Source of the DNA: Elusimicrobiota bacterium
Lineage (GTDB): Bacteria > Elusimicrobiota > Elusimicrobia > UBA1565 > UBA9628
Length of the DNA: 64,000 nucleotides
Reading direction: 5' to 3'
Assembly (NCBI GenBank): GCA_023213235.1
Contig: CP096137.1
Span: forward strand, 2,001,047-2,065,046
Part shown: positions 29,999 through 40,025 of the stretch, piece after piece
How positions within the stretch are numbered: position 1 is the first letter of the stretch
Layout of the letters: each line of letters begins with the position of its first letter
Position numbers and translations under genes: made by a program
The notes under the pieces: model-generated
Told to the model about the DNA's origin: nothing
The model's input: only the letters and a program-made list of their open reading frames with translations
The model's database searches: none

Positions 29999-30558
29999 CT
30001 AGATCGTCGTGATTTCCTTCTCTTGCCGGTGATCGAGTCGTCGATCTGCTTCGTGTAGGAGTCCGTGAGCTTCTGAACCCGCTGCTCGAGCAGGCGCAGC
30101 GCGTCCTCGGTGATCTCCTTGGCTTGGAAGGACTTCTTGAGCTTGTTGAGGCCGTCCTGGCGGTCGTTGCGCACGCCGACCTTGAACTCCTCGCCGAGCT
30201 TCTTGACCAGCTTCACGAGGTCCTTGCGGCGGTCCTCGGTCATCATCGGCAATGAAATACGGATCATCTTGCCGTCGTTCTGGGGCATCGCGCCGACGTC
30301 GGCCTTCTGCAGGGCCTTCTCGATGTCCTGGAGGGTGGAGGGGTCCCACGGCCGGACCTCGAGCGTGCGCGCCTCGGGGACGGAGACGGCGGCGACCTGC
30401 TTGAGGGGGACGAGCGAGCCGTAGGCCTCGACCTTGACGGACTCGAGCATGAGAGGGTTGGCGCGGCCGGTGCGCACGACGGAAAGCTCCTTGGCCATGC
30501 GGGCCATGCGCTCCTTCATCGCGGCTTCCATCTGGGTGATCACGGCGTCGCTGGACAT
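29999..30558 (-). CDS. frr: Ribosome recycling factor, frameshift at the 3' end
   Basis: About 187 residues. MKERMARMAKELSVVRTGRANPLML near the N-terminus and VPEARTLEVRPWDPSTLQDIEKAL, ISLPMMTEDRRKDLVKLVKK are canonical RRF. Near 30016 one G is missing; restoration gives SITGKEKEITTI and a TAG stop at 29999-30001 that matches RRF ends. Splits terminated ribosomes with EF-G. Sits in rpsB-tsf-pyrH-frr-uppS. Confidence 0.93.
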
Positions 30559-30562
30559 GGTC

Positions 30563-31294
<732 letters not shown>

Positions 31295-32161
31295 TTACTC
31301 GCCGAGCTGGTAGCGGGCGAACTTGACGATCTTGATCTCGCCGCCGACCTTGGCGCCCGCCGCCTTCAGCAGGGCCGTGACGGTGACCTTCGGGTCGCGG
31401 ATCGACGGCTGCTCGAGCAGGCAGTAGGCCTGGTAGAACAGCTTGTTGATCTTGCCCTCGAGGATCTTGGGGATCTGGTCTTCCTTCTTGCCCTCTTTGC
31501 GGAGCATCTCGGTCTGGATTTCCTTCTCCTTCTCGATGTCCGCGGCGGGGACTTCCTCGCGCGCGAGATACTTCGCGGAGGGGATGTTGCCGACGATCTG
31601 GAGCAGCAGCTCCTTGGCGAGCTCGGCCATCTCGGGCGACTTGGCGGCCGACTCCGAAGGGGCCGACAGTTCGATCAGCGCGCCCTTCTTCGCGGGGACC
31701 GCGAGGTCGGTCTGGTGGGCGTAGCCGGCGATGAGGCCGGGGCCCGAGAGCTCGAAGCGCACGTAGCGGCGCAGGCCGAGGTTCTCGCCGAGCTTGCCGA
31801 CCATCGGCTTGACGAGCTCGTCGTTGGCGGCCTCGACGCTCTTGAGCGTTCCGGCGGCGGCCTTGTCAAGGACGGTCTTGACGAGGCCCTGGAAGTCGGA
31901 GCCCTTGGCGACGAAGTCGGTCTCGCTGTTGAGCTCGACGATCGCGCCGGACTTGCCGTCGATCTTGAAGGCGACCGCCCCTTCCTTCGTGACGCGCGCG
32001 GACTTCTTCGCGGCGTCGGAGAGGCCCTTCTTGCGGAGAATCGTCATCGCCTCTTCGAGGTTGCCCTTCGCCTCGTCGAGCGCGCGCTTGCAGTCCATCA
32101 TGCCCGCGCCGGTCTTCTCGCGGAGGTCCTTGATCAGCTGAGTGGAATCGACGGCGACCAT
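31295..32161 (-). CDS. tsf: Elongation factor Ts
   Basis: 288 residues, intact. The UBA-like N-terminus (IKDLREKTGAGMMDCKRALDEAKGNLEEAMTILRKKG), NSETDFVAK and YVRFELSGPGL blocks are typical. It exchanges GDP for GTP on EF-Tu. The stop is 9 bp before pyrH and the start 4 bp after rpsB. Confidence 0.95.
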   Translation of the reverse strand: MVAVDSTQLIKDLREKTGAGMMDCKRALDEAKGNLEEAMTILRKKGLSDAAKKSARVTKEGAVAFKIDGKSGAIVELNSETDFVAKGSDFQGLVKTVLDKAAAGTLKSVEAANDELVKPMVGKLGENLGLRRYVRFELSGPGLIAGYAHQTDLAVPAKKGALIELSAPSESAAKSPEMAELAKELLLQIVGNIPSAKYLAREEVPAADIEKEKEIQTEMLRKEGKKEDQIPKILEGKINKLFYQAYCLLEQPSIRDPKVTVTALLKAAGAKVGGEIKIVKFARYQLGE

Positions 32162-32165
32162 GGGA

Positions 32166-32987
32166 TTAGGCCTCCTGCTGGGCCGGCTCTTCGGTGGCGT
32201 ACACGACGTCCGCGGTCTGAGCGACCTCGGCCGTCTCGGCGGCGGCGGCGGCGAGCATCTGCTGCTCGGCGGCGGCGACGGACTCCGCGTTCTGGGCGGC
32301 TTCCAGGATGCCCTTGCCCTCGAGCACGGCGTCGGCGATCAGCGCGCAGAACAGCTTGATCGAGCGCGCGGCGTCGTCGTTGCCGGGGATCGGGTGATCG
32401 ATGAGGTCGGGGTCGCAGTCGGTGTCGCAGACGGCGACGATCGGAATACCGAGCTTGCGCGACTCCTGCACCGAGAGGTCCTCTTCCACCGGGTCGACGA
32501 CGAACACGACGTCGGGCAGGGTGTTGAGGCCGCGCAGGCCGGAGAGGTTGCGCTTGAGCTTCGCGAGCTCCTTATTGAGGCGGGAGACTTCCTTCTTGGG
32601 GAGAACGGCGAAGATGCCGTCGGTCTGCCACTTCTCGATCTCCTCGAGGCGCTTGACGGACTTGCGCAGCGTCGCGAAGTTCGTCAGCGTGCCGCCGAGC
32701 CACTTCTCGGAGACGTAGCAGGCGCCGCAGCGCTCGGCTTCGGCCTTCAGGATGTCCTGGGCCTGCTTCTTCGTGCCGACGAAGAGGAACTTCTTGTTGG
32801 CGGCCGCGGCGTCGGAGACCCACTGCGCGACCTTCTTGATCTCCTTGGCGGTCTTCTGGAGATCGATGATGTGGATGGCGTTGCGCTCGCCGAAAATGAA
32901 GCGGCCCATCTTGGGATTCCAGCGGCGGGTCTGGTGACCGAAGTGCACGCCGGCTTCCAGCATGGCCTTCATAGAAACGTTGATCAT
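32166..32987 (-). CDS. rpsB: Small ribosomal subunit protein S2
   Basis: 273 residues, intact. [41 protein letters not shown] and [42 protein letters not shown] are S2 signatures. An Ala-rich tail of about 40 residues extends beyond the core. First gene of rpsB-tsf-pyrH-frr-uppS. Unlike most leading genes here it has a 39-nt leader with a GGAGG sequence, possibly used for feedback control. Confidence 0.95.
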   Translation of the reverse strand: MINVSMKAMLEAGVHFGHQTRRWNPKMGRFIFGERNAIHIIDLQKTAKEIKKVAQWVSDAAAANKKFLFVGTKKQAQDILKAEAERCGACYVSEKWLGGTLTNFATLRKSVKRLEEIEKWQTDGIFAVLPKKEVSRLNKELAKLKRNLSGLRGLNTLPDVVFVVDPVEEDLSVQESRKLGIPIVAVCDTDCDPDLIDHPIPGNDDAARSIKLFCALIADAVLEGKGILEAAQNAESVAAAEQQMLAAAAAETAEVAQTADVVYATEEPAQQEA

Positions 32988-33026
32988 GAGCGGATGTCTA
33001 TCCTCCAGGAATTGTCGCGACGAAGA

Positions 33027-33032
33027 ATTCTA
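33027..33032 (-). promoter_or_regulatory. -10 TAGAAT (TTGC-extended) of the rpsB operon
   Basis: TAGAAT with upstream TTGC lies 39 nt before ATG 32987, giving a true leader with GGAGG about 14 nt before the start. The contrast with leaderless genes nearby suggests regulated translation of S2. Confidence 0.5.
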
Positions 33033-33052
33033 GCAAATCCCACGACGGAATT

Positions 33053-33980
33053 CTACGGCTTCACCTTCGCCGCGGGATCGGGCAAAGTCTCGGCGTACTC
33101 GCGCCAGGCGCGCTCCATCGCGAGCATCGCCTTCAGCCCCGCCTCGACGCCGACGGGGGAACGGCGACGGCGGAGCGGACCTTGTCGGTGCGCAGGGAGC
33201 TTTCCTTGGCCGCGCCGCGGGCGCCTTGAACTCGCCGGCCGGGACGCGGTCGATGAGAGCGGGATCCAGTCCGAAGGCGCGCGCCGCTCTCGCGGCGAAC
33301 TCGGCCCGGTCGATCTCTTCGGCGCCGACGACGTGGAATATCCCGCCCGCCGCCTGGTCCACCAGCGCCGCCGTGATTTCGGCGAGGTTCTCGACATAGG
33401 TCGGGTTGTAGCGCACGCCCTGCACGCGCATCCGTTCGCCGCGGGAAAGCTTCTCGCGGACCTGGAGCACGAAGTTCTTCGGCTCCCACTGCCAGCCGTA
33501 CGCCCCGGAGGTGCGGATGACGAGGTTGCCCGGGTCGCACGCGAGCACCCCGGCCTCGGTCTCGGCCTTCTGCCGGCCGTACTCGTTGATGGGCGACGGA
33601 GCGTCTTCCTCTGTATAGACTCCTTTGGCGCCGTCGAACACGTAGTCCGAGGAGTAGAAGACCATGCGCGCCCCGGCGTCGCGGCAGGCCCGCGCCACGT
33701 TGAGGGTCCCGGCGACGTTGACGGCGCGCGTCTCCTCCGGGTGCAGCTCGCAGTAGTCGACGAAGGGGTTGGCCGCGGGCACCGCCACCACGGAGGGGCG
33801 GTGGGCGGCCAGCAAGGCCCGGACGTCGGCCTCCCGGCGCATATCGAGCTGGAGGAAGCCCCCGGAGGGGTGGCAATGGTAGGTCGCGGCCGAAACCGGC
33901 ACGCCCCGAGCCGTCCAGGCTCGAACCAGGGCGTTGCCCACCAGGCCCGTCCCGCCGATCACCAGCACCCCTCGGTCCAT
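33053..33980 (-). CDS. dTDP-4-dehydrorhamnose reductase-like SDR, frameshifted C-terminus
   Basis: About 309 residues. N-terminal GGTGLVGNALVRAW, AVPAANPFVDYCELHPEETRAVNVAGTLNVARAC, YSSDYVFDGAKGVYTEEDAP and INEYGRQKAE (YxxxK intact) identify an RmlD-type reductase. Bases are missing in C runs near 33216 and 33161; repaired, the C-terminus reads ESSLRTDKVRSAVAVPPVGVEAGLKAML, the usual RmlD end. It would reduce a 4-keto sugar nucleotide. Stand-alone; leaderless TACAAT promoter. Confidence 0.82.
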
Positions 33981-33986
33981 GACGGG

Positions 33987-33992
33987 ATTGTA
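33987..33992 (-). promoter_or_regulatory. -10 TACAAT of the RmlD-like gene
   Basis: TACAAT with upstream TGG ends 6 nt before ATG 33980. Confidence 0.55.
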
Positions 33993-34005
33993 CCAAAAGA
34001 CGCCT

Positions 34006-34045
34006 AAAACGCGTTTTTACGTCGGGAGGGCCCCCGTGGGGGTCC
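34006..34045. other. Palindrome and GC hairpin between divergent genes
   Basis: AAAACGCGTTTT at 34006-34017 is a perfect palindrome. A GGGCCCCC/GGGGGTCC hairpin (34028-34045) lies beside it. Both are in the 106-bp gap between the divergent RmlD-like and transglycosylase promoters, so an operator is conceivable. Confidence 0.35.
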
Positions 34046-34074
34046 AAGGGCCCAGGCGCCCCCAGGGGCCGGGT

Positions 34075-34080
34075 TATACT
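34075..34080 (+). promoter_or_regulatory. -10 TATACT of the transglycosylase gene
   Basis: TATACT ends 6 nt before ATG 34087, no Shine-Dalgarno sequence. Confidence 0.55.
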
Positions 34081-34086
34081 GTCGGC

Positions 34087-34938
34087 ATGGTCCACCGCAA
34101 GGTCCTCGTCGCCAGCCTCCTGGTCCTGCCGGCCTTCGCCGGCGCCCAGGACCCCCGCACCCGCAAGGCGCCCGCCATGGCCGCCGGGTTCACGGGAGGG
34201 GCGGCTTCGACCCCGGCCGGCCTCAACGCGATGTTCGACGCGGCCAAGGCCCGCCCCGCCCTCGCCGTCCCCGAGAAGGCGGAGGAGGTCGGCTCCCCGA
34301 ACAAGCCGCTGCCCACGATGTACCGCCGTCCCAAGCTCTCGAACCTCCACCAGCAGCTCGTCGTCCCCGTTCCCAACGAGACGCCCGCCTACAAGCGCAC
34401 GTTCAAGGCCATGCTCGCCAACCCGGACAAGACCGACAAGTTCGACGAGATGATCCTGACCTACTCCCGCATCTACAAGCTCGACAGCCGCCTGCTCAAG
34501 TCGATCATGGCCGCCGAGTCCGAGTTCAACCCGCAGGCCGTCTCGCCGGCCGGCGCGCGCGGCCTCATGCAGGTCATGCCCGTCACCGCGGCCGGCGTCG
34601 GCGTCCAGCCCGAGCGGCTCAACGAGCCGCGCTCCGGCGTGAAGGCCGGCGCCGCGTACCTGCAGGTCCTCTTCGAGACGGCGTGGCGCAAGTTCAAGCT
34701 CAAGGGCGTGCGCTACACCGACGCGCCGATGTGGGTCGTCCAGCGCGTGATCGCCGCCTACCACGCGGGCCCGAAGTTCCTGACGCGCCTGAATCTTTTT
34801 CCGTCGACCCGCGCCTACGTCAAGAAGGTCGTCCTCTTCTACCACTCGAAGGTCAGCGACCTCCGCCGCCCGGCGAACGTCGCGCTCGAGCTCCCGGCCT
34901 ACTCCGAGAGCGTGACCCCGAGCGGTTCGATGTATTAA
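34087..34938 (+). CDS. Lytic transglycosylase, SLT domain
   Basis: 283 residues. Signal peptide MVHRKVLVASLLVLPAFAGA, a low-complexity linker, then the Slt70-type domain at about residues 125-240. It holds YKLDSRLLKSIMAAESEFNPQAVS with the catalytic Glu, GARGLMQVMPVTA, YLQVLFE and VIAAYHAGP. It cleaves peptidoglycan with 1,6-anhydro product formation in the periplasm. ATG 34087 is chosen over longer starts because it gives the signal peptide and follows TATACT by 6 nt. Confidence 0.9.
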   Translation: MVHRKVLVASLLVLPAFAGAQDPRTRKAPAMAAGFTGGAASTPAGLNAMFDAAKARPALAVPEKAEEVGSPNKPLPTMYRRPKLSNLHQQLVVPVPNETPAYKRTFKAMLANPDKTDKFDEMILTYSRIYKLDSRLLKSIMAAESEFNPQAVSPAGARGLMQVMPVTAAGVGVQPERLNEPRSGVKAGAAYLQVLFETAWRKFKLKGVRYTDAPMWVVQRVIAAYHAGPKFLTRLNLFPSTRAYVKKVVLFYHSKVSDLRRPANVALELPAYSESVTPSGSMY

Positions 34939-34948
34939 GATAGGCGTG

Positions 34949-35329
34949 ATGCGCGCCGCCTCCCTCGCCGCCCTCGTCCTGCTCGCCGCCTGCGCGGGCC
35001 CCAAGCCGTGCACGCGCACGCTGTGCGTCGCGCGCCTCGACGGCACGATGCGCCTCGACGGCTGGGAGGGCTCGGTCGTGACCGCGTCGCGCTACCCGCA
35101 GCCGCCCGTCGTCAACGACGCCGTCGTCACGATGGTGTTCGGCTCCGCGGCCTTCGTCAACGGCAACACGCTCGTGAAGGCGCAGGAGGGGAGTTCCTTC
35201 AAGTTCACCGTCTCCACCCGCGCCGCGTCGGCGATCGAGGTGTCCTCCGGCACGGTGACCGTGACGCCCTACCGCGGCGTCGAGGCCCTCGTCCCCGCCG
35301 GCGTCCCCTACGCCCTTCCGAAGCCGTAG
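34949..35329 (+). CDS. Small lipoprotein, FecR-like beta fold
   Basis: 126 residues from ATG 34949 (a GTG 3 bp upstream is possible). Lipobox LLAAC near residue 15. The mature part is beta-rich with Thr/Val repeats (VVTMVFGSAAFVNGNTLVKAQEGSSFKF, IEVSSGTVTVTPYRG), similar to the FecR-type sheet. No catalytic residues. Preceded by TAAGAT 7 nt before the start. Confidence 0.6.
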   Translation: MRAASLAALVLLAACAGPKPCTRTLCVARLDGTMRLDGWEGSVVTASRYPQPPVVNDAVVTMVFGSAAFVNGNTLVKAQEGSSFKFTVSTRAASAIEVSSGTVTVTPYRGVEALVPAGVPYALPKP

Positions 35330-35352
35330 TCGTTATGCTTGAATAGGCGCCG

Positions 35353-36441
35353 ATGAAAAAGGCGCTCATCACGGGCATCACCGGCCAGGACGGCTCGTAT
35401 CTCGCCGAGTTCCTGCTCAAGAAGGGCTACGAGGTGCACGGCATCAAGCGCCGCGCCTCGCTCTTCAACACGGACCGCATCGATCACCTGTTCCAGGACC
35501 CGCACGAGAAGAAGCTGCGCTTCCTCCTGCACTACGGGGACATGACCGACTCCTCGAGCCTGCAGCGCGTGCTCAAGCTGGTCAAGCCCGACGAGGTCTA
35601 CAACCTCGCCGCGCAGAGCCACGTGGCGGTCTCCTTCATGGAGCCGGAGTACACGGCCAACGTCGACGCGCTCGGGACCTTGCGCCTGCTCGAGGCGATC
35701 CGCACCCTCGGCTGGGAGAAGAAGACCAAGTTCTACCAGGCCTCGACCTCCGAGCTGTTCGGCAAGGTCCAGGAGACGCCGCAGCGCGAGAGCACGCCGT
35801 TCTACCCGCGCTCGCCGTACGGGGCCGCGAAGCTCTACGCGTACTGGATCACGGTCAACTACCGCGAGGCCTACGGGATGTACGCGTGCAACGGCATCCT
35901 GTTCAACCACGAGTCGCCGCGCCGCGGCGAGACCTTCGTCACGCGCAAAATCACGCGCGGCCTGGCGCGCATCAAGCTCGGGCTCGACGAACGCATCTGG
36001 CTCGGCAACCTCGACGCCAAGCGCGACTGGGGCCACGCGCGCGACTTCGTCGAGATGATGTGGCTGATGCTGCAGAAGCCCAAGCCCGCCGACTACGTCG
36101 CGGCGACCGGCCGGCAGAACTCCGTGCGCCAGTTCGTCGAGGCGGCCGCTTCCGAGCTCGGCTTCGACCTCGTCTGGAAGGGCAAGGGCGCCAAGGAGAC
36201 CGGCGTCGACCGCAAGACGGGGAAGACCTTGGTCGCGCTCGACCCGCGCTACCTGCGGCCCACCGAGGTCGACACCTTGCTCGGCGACGCCTCCAAGGCC
36301 CGCAAGGTTCTCGGGTGGGCGCCGCGCGTGAGCTTCCACGAGCTCGTCCGTGAGATGGCCCGCGAGGACCTCGCGGTCGCCGAGCGCGAGGCGCTCGTCA
36401 AGCACGCCGGCTACACGACGCCTCCGCGCGCCGCGGACTAG
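35353..36441 (+). CDS. gmd: GDP-mannose 4,6-dehydratase
   Basis: 362 residues, intact. [84 protein letters not shown] (YxxxK), [16 protein letters not shown] and [13 protein letters not shown] are all hallmarks of Gmd. It converts GDP-D-mannose to GDP-4-keto-6-deoxymannose, precursor of GDP-fucose, GDP-rhamnose or GDP-perosamine. The 4-keto reductase or aminotransferase partner is not adjacent, though glycan genes occur elsewhere in the window. Stop overlaps the convergent gene in CTAG. Confidence 0.95.
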   Translation: MKKALITGITGQDGSYLAEFLLKKGYEVHGIKRRASLFNTDRIDHLFQDPHEKKLRFLLHYGDMTDSSSLQRVLKLVKPDEVYNLAAQSHVAVSFMEPEYTANVDALGTLRLLEAIRTLGWEKKTKFYQASTSELFGKVQETPQRESTPFYPRSPYGAAKLYAYWITVNYREAYGMYACNGILFNHESPRRGETFVTRKITRGLARIKLGLDERIWLGNLDAKRDWGHARDFVEMMWLMLQKPKPADYVAATGRQNSVRQFVEAAASELGFDLVWKGKGAKETGVDRKTGKTLVALDPRYLRPTEVDTLLGDASKARKVLGWAPRVSFHELVREMAREDLAVAEREALVKHAGYTTPPRAAD

Positions 36442-38267
36442 CCTACGTAGAGAAGGTAGCCCGCCACGGCGGCGGCGATGGCCGCGGCGCCCGTCGCGGC
36501 GTAGAGCAGCAGGCGGATCTCCTCGTCGAAGGGGAACTGCGAGCGCTTGAGATCCCTGTCCGTGGGCGGCGGCTCCGGGTGCTGCGTGCGCGGCGCCTCG
36601 ACGGGGAGGGGGCGGGGCGGCTCGGTCTTCGGAGCGGGCGCGGGCTTCGGCGCCGGGGTCAGATACCCCTCGACCTCCTTGGCGATCTCGCGGCGGCGGG
36701 CCTCGCCGATCTCGCGGCCCCGCTTGTCGTCGTCGGGCGGGGGCGGCTCGGCCGCGCGGCGGCCGCGCGCCTCGCGCTCGGCCTCGACGTCGGCGTAGAG
36801 GCGCGCGCGCTCCTCGTCGAGGGCGTGGCGCATCTCGGCGATCTCGCGGTCGCTGCGGGCGCGCAGCTCCTGCTTGAGCTTCTCGGCCTTGGCCTTGAGG
36901 CGCTCGCTCTCCTCGGCGACGCGCTTCATGCCGGCGGCGAGCTCCTTCTGCACGCGCTCGGTCTCGACGTCCATGCGGATCTGGGCCTCGTGCGCCTTTT
37001 CGAAGGCCTCGACGCCCTCGCGGCGGACCTGCTCGGCGGCCTCGAGCGCCTGAGCCGAGCGGGCCTCGTCGGCCTTGCGGCGCTCGTCGTAGGTCTTCTC
37101 GAGCCCTTCGATGACGGCCTGCAGGCGGCGCGTCTCGTCCTCGGCGCGGCGCGTGAGCAGTCGCGACTGCTCGAGCGCCGCCTGGGTCGTCGACATCGTG
37201 CGTCCGAGGTCCTCGATCTTGGCGCGCGAGGCGAGCAGCTCGCCGTCGGTCTTCTGGACGCGCGCGCACAGGCCCTCGAAGTCGGCGCGCGCCTCGGCCG
37301 TCTCCGCGAGGATCTTGTCGCGCTCGGCCCGGGCGCCGGCGAGCTCGACCTGCACCGCGCGCACGCGCGACTCGGCGTCGGCGCGCAGGCGCTCGGACTC
37401 GGAGGCCGCGGCCTCGGCCATCGCCGCGCGCGCCTCCTCCATCTCGCGCCCGAGGGACTCGACCTTCCCGCGCGCCGCCGTCAGTTCGAGCTCGACGCGC
37501 TCGGCGCGCAGCACGGATTCCTGGAGCTCGACGCGCACGGCGGAGGCGGCCTGGGCCGCGTCCTCGCGCGCCGCGCGCGCCTGGTCGAGCTCGGCGCGCA
37601 GAGACTCGATGTGCGCCTCGTGCCCGGCGGTCTTCTGCCGCAACTGCGAGAGCCCGCGCTTGGCGGCGGTGAGCTCCTCCTCGCGGGCGCGGCCGGAGGT
37701 CTCGAGGGCCGCGACGCGCTCGCCGAGCCGGCGGGCCTCGTCGCGCGCGGCGGCGAGCTCGGCCTCGGCGCGCTCGGCGGCGCCGGTGGCGGAGGCCGCG
37801 CGGGCGTCCAGCGCGTCGCGCTGGGCGGTGGTCTTCTCGAGCGAGGCCTGGAGCGCCTCCACGCGGGCGCCGAGCTCGGTCTGCGCGGAGGCGAGCGCGG
37901 CCTCGGCGTCGGCGCGGCGGCCCCGCTCGGCCTCGAGCGCGGCGCCGAGCTGGGCGCGCGCCTCGGCCGCGACCTTGAGCGTCTCGTCGAGCTCGCGCGA
38001 CAGCGACGTCGCCGAGGCCGCCTCGCGGTGCAGCGCGGCCGCGGTGGCCTGGAGCTCGTCGGCGCGCGTCGTGAGCTCGCGCACGCGCTCGCGCAGGCGC
38101 TCCTTGGCCTTGAGCTCGGTCTCGAGCTCGAGCGAGCGCGCCCGCAGGCGGCGCTCGAGCTCCTCGACGCGGACCTCGAGGCGGACCGCGTCGAGCGCGT
38201 CGCCCTCGGGAGGGGGCGGGGGCGCCTTCTGCGGGGCGTCGACGGGCTTAAGTTCCTTTTCGTCCAC
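36438..38267 (-). CDS. Long coiled-coil protein with C-terminal membrane anchor
   Basis: 609 residues. A short Pro-rich N-terminus is followed by about 450 residues of Ala/Glu/Arg-rich heptads (a continuous coiled coil). A Pro-rich linker ([17 protein letters not shown]) and a C-terminal membrane helix [24 protein letters not shown] complete it. The tail-anchored topology suggests a scaffold at the inner membrane with the coil in the cytoplasm. No enzymatic domain. It overlaps the upstream coiled-coil gene by 20 bp, so the two probably form one operon and may interact. Confidence 0.65.
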   Translation of the reverse strand: MDEKELKPVDAPQKAPPPPPEGDALDAVRLEVRVEELERRLRARSLELETELKAKERLRERVRELTTRADELQATAAALHREAASATSLSRELDETLKVAAEARAQLGAALEAERGRRADAEAALASAQTELGARVEALQASLEKTTAQRDALDARAASATGAAERAEAELAAARDEARRLGERVAALETSGRAREEELTAAKRGLSQLRQKTAGHEAHIESLRAELDQARAAREDAAQAASAVRVELQESVLRAERVELELTAARGKVESLGREMEEARAAMAEAAASESERLRADAESRVRAVQVELAGARAERDKILAETAEARADFEGLCARVQKTDGELLASRAKIEDLGRTMSTTQAALEQSRLLTRRAEDETRRLQAVIEGLEKTYDERRKADEARSAQALEAAEQVRREGVEAFEKAHEAQIRMDVETERVQKELAAGMKRVAEESERLKAKAEKLKQELRARSDREIAEMRHALDEERARLYADVEAEREARGRRAAEPPPPDDDKRGREIGEARRREIAKEVEGYLTPAPKPAPAPKTEPPRPLPVEAPRTQHPEPPPTDRDLKRSQFPFDEEIRLLLYAATGAAAIAAAVAGYLLYVG

Positions 38268-39904
38268 GGTCCATGTCCCTGCGCAGGCGGTCGAGCGCCT
38301 CCGACTGCTCGCGCCAGCGCTCGCTGAGCGCCCGGCGCTCGGCCTCGACCTCGTCCTCGAGCTTGGCGCGCTGATCCTCGAACTCGGCGCGCAGGCGCGC
38401 GCGCTCCTCCTCGAGCGCGGCGTCGCGGCGCGCGATCTCGGCGGACAGGCGCGCCAGGGCGAGCGCCTCGGAGCGGCGGGCGGAGGCCGTCGCGGCCTCG
38501 GCGCGCTCGCGCTCGTCCTTCGTGGCGGCCGCCAGGCGCGCGATCTCCTCGCGCATGCGGTCGCGGTAGTCTCCGAGGGCCGACAGCGCCTGCCGCGCCT
38601 TCTCGGCGGCGGCGGCCTCGGAGCGCCGCGCGCCCTCGAGCGCCTTCTCGGCGTGCTCGGCGTGCGCGCGCGAGGCGGCGAGGCCCTGCGCGTACGCGGC
38701 CTGGCCCTGCTCGCGCGCCTCGCGCAGCGCGTGCGCGCGGGCCTCGTCGAGCTCGACCTCGATCGCGGCGGCGCGCGCGGCGGCCTCGCGGCGGGCCTCG
38801 CGCGCCAGCGCGATCTCGCGCTCGGCGGCCTCGCGCTCGGCGGCGAGGCGGGCGCGCTCCTCGCGCAGCGCCGTCTCGAGGCGAAGGGGAAGCTCGGCCT
38901 CGAGGCGGCGCGCCGCGTCGCGCGCCCGCTCGCCCTCGGCGCGCAGCGACTCGGCGCGCTCGAGCTGGGCGGAGACGTCGGCCTGCACGCGCGCGCGCTC
39001 GGCCGCGAGCGCCTGCGCGGCCGCGCGCTCGCGCGCCGTCGCGCCGGCGGCCTCGTCGCGCGCCTGCGCGATCTCGCCGACCAGGCGCTGAGCCTCGCGC
39101 TCGAACGCCGCGGCGGCGCCGCTCAGCGTCCGGAACTCGCCCTCGAGAGCGCCCAGGCGCGAGAGCGCGGCGCGCTCGGACGCCTCGGCGCGCGCGGCGC
39201 GCGCGTTGGCGAACTCGGACTCGCGTTGGGCGTCGACGCGCTCGATCTCGAGGCGGGAGGCGAGCGCCTCGCGTCCGGCGGCCGTCGCGCGCAGGGCGGC
39301 GAGCTCGGTCTCGGCGGCCTCGGCGCGGCGCGCGGCGGCGTCGAGGCGGGCGCGAAGGGACGCCGCGTCGGCGTCCTTGCCGTCGGACTCGAGCATCGCG
39401 CGGTCGAGGCGCGCCTGCAGCTCGCGGGAGGCCTGCAGCCTCGCGAGGGCCTCGCGCTCCCAGTCCTCGCCGCGCGCGGCCGCGTGCTCGGCGTCGATGC
39501 GGAGGCGCTCAGCGCCTGCTCGAGAGCCCCGGCCTCGGCCCACGCCTTGCGGGCCTCTTCGTTCGCCGCGCCGCGCGCCTCGCGCTCGTCGCGCAGGGCC
39601 AGCGCCAGATTCGCGGCGCCGTCCTTCATGCGCTCCCGCTCCTCGCGCTCGCGCGCGAGTTCCGCGTCCTTGGCGTCGAGGCGCTCGCGCAGCTCGGCGG
39701 CCTGCGCGCGCAGGACCTCGAGCTCGGCGCGCGCGTCGCGCAGCTCGGCGTAGGTCCCGGCGGGGGGATCACGAGATCGGCCAGGCGCCCGCCGAAGCCG
39801 GCGTCGGGCGGGGCGTCGCCGCGCTCGGCGGCGCGCGCGCGCGAGGCGAGCACCTCCTCCACCTCGCGGCCGAAGTCGTCCTTCCAGGCGTGCAGCGGGT
39901 CCAT
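38248..39904 (-). CDS. Coiled-coil protein, frameshifted
   Basis: ATG 39904 opens MDPLHAWKDDFGREVEEVLASRARAA. The frame shifts near 39764 (six G on the + strand) and near 39510, each repaired by one base. The joined product is about 552 residues. After about 50 N-terminal residues nearly everything is Ala/Glu/Arg/Leu heptads. There is no membrane segment, so it is soluble, unlike its downstream partner. Function unknown; a filament or scaffold role is only an inference. TATACT lies 11 nt before the start. Confidence 0.55.
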
Positions 39905-39936
39905 GTTCCGGCCTCAGTATAGGAGGAGAGTGTTAC

Positions 39937-40015
39937 AAAGACAAGTCGTCCGGGACCTTCGGCCCAGGGACGTTCTGGGCCCCCGGGCCCTGACCCCGGG
40001 GCCCCGCGCGGGGCC
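39937..40015. other. GC-rich hairpin cluster in a 121-bp intergenic gap
   Basis: Overlapping inverted repeats such as GGGCCCCCGGGCCC and CCCCGCGCGGGG lie between the divergent coiled-coil and exported-protein genes. It may form stable structures in RNA; no function assigned. Confidence 0.4.
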
Positions 40016-40025
40016 ATCCTCCGGC

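Noticed and set aside
29287..30558. One continuous frame joining ribosome recycling factor and undecaprenyl diphosphate synthase, as if a fusion protein
   Set aside because: Two independent single-base losses, near 30016 and 29965, create the fusion. Repair restores a normal RRF ending with its own stop and a normal UppS start 8 bp later.
36438..39904. Long plus-strand frames opposite the coiled-coil genes
   Set aside because: They are shadows of Ala/Glu/Arg heptads, giving Arg/Leu-rich low-complexity products with no domain.
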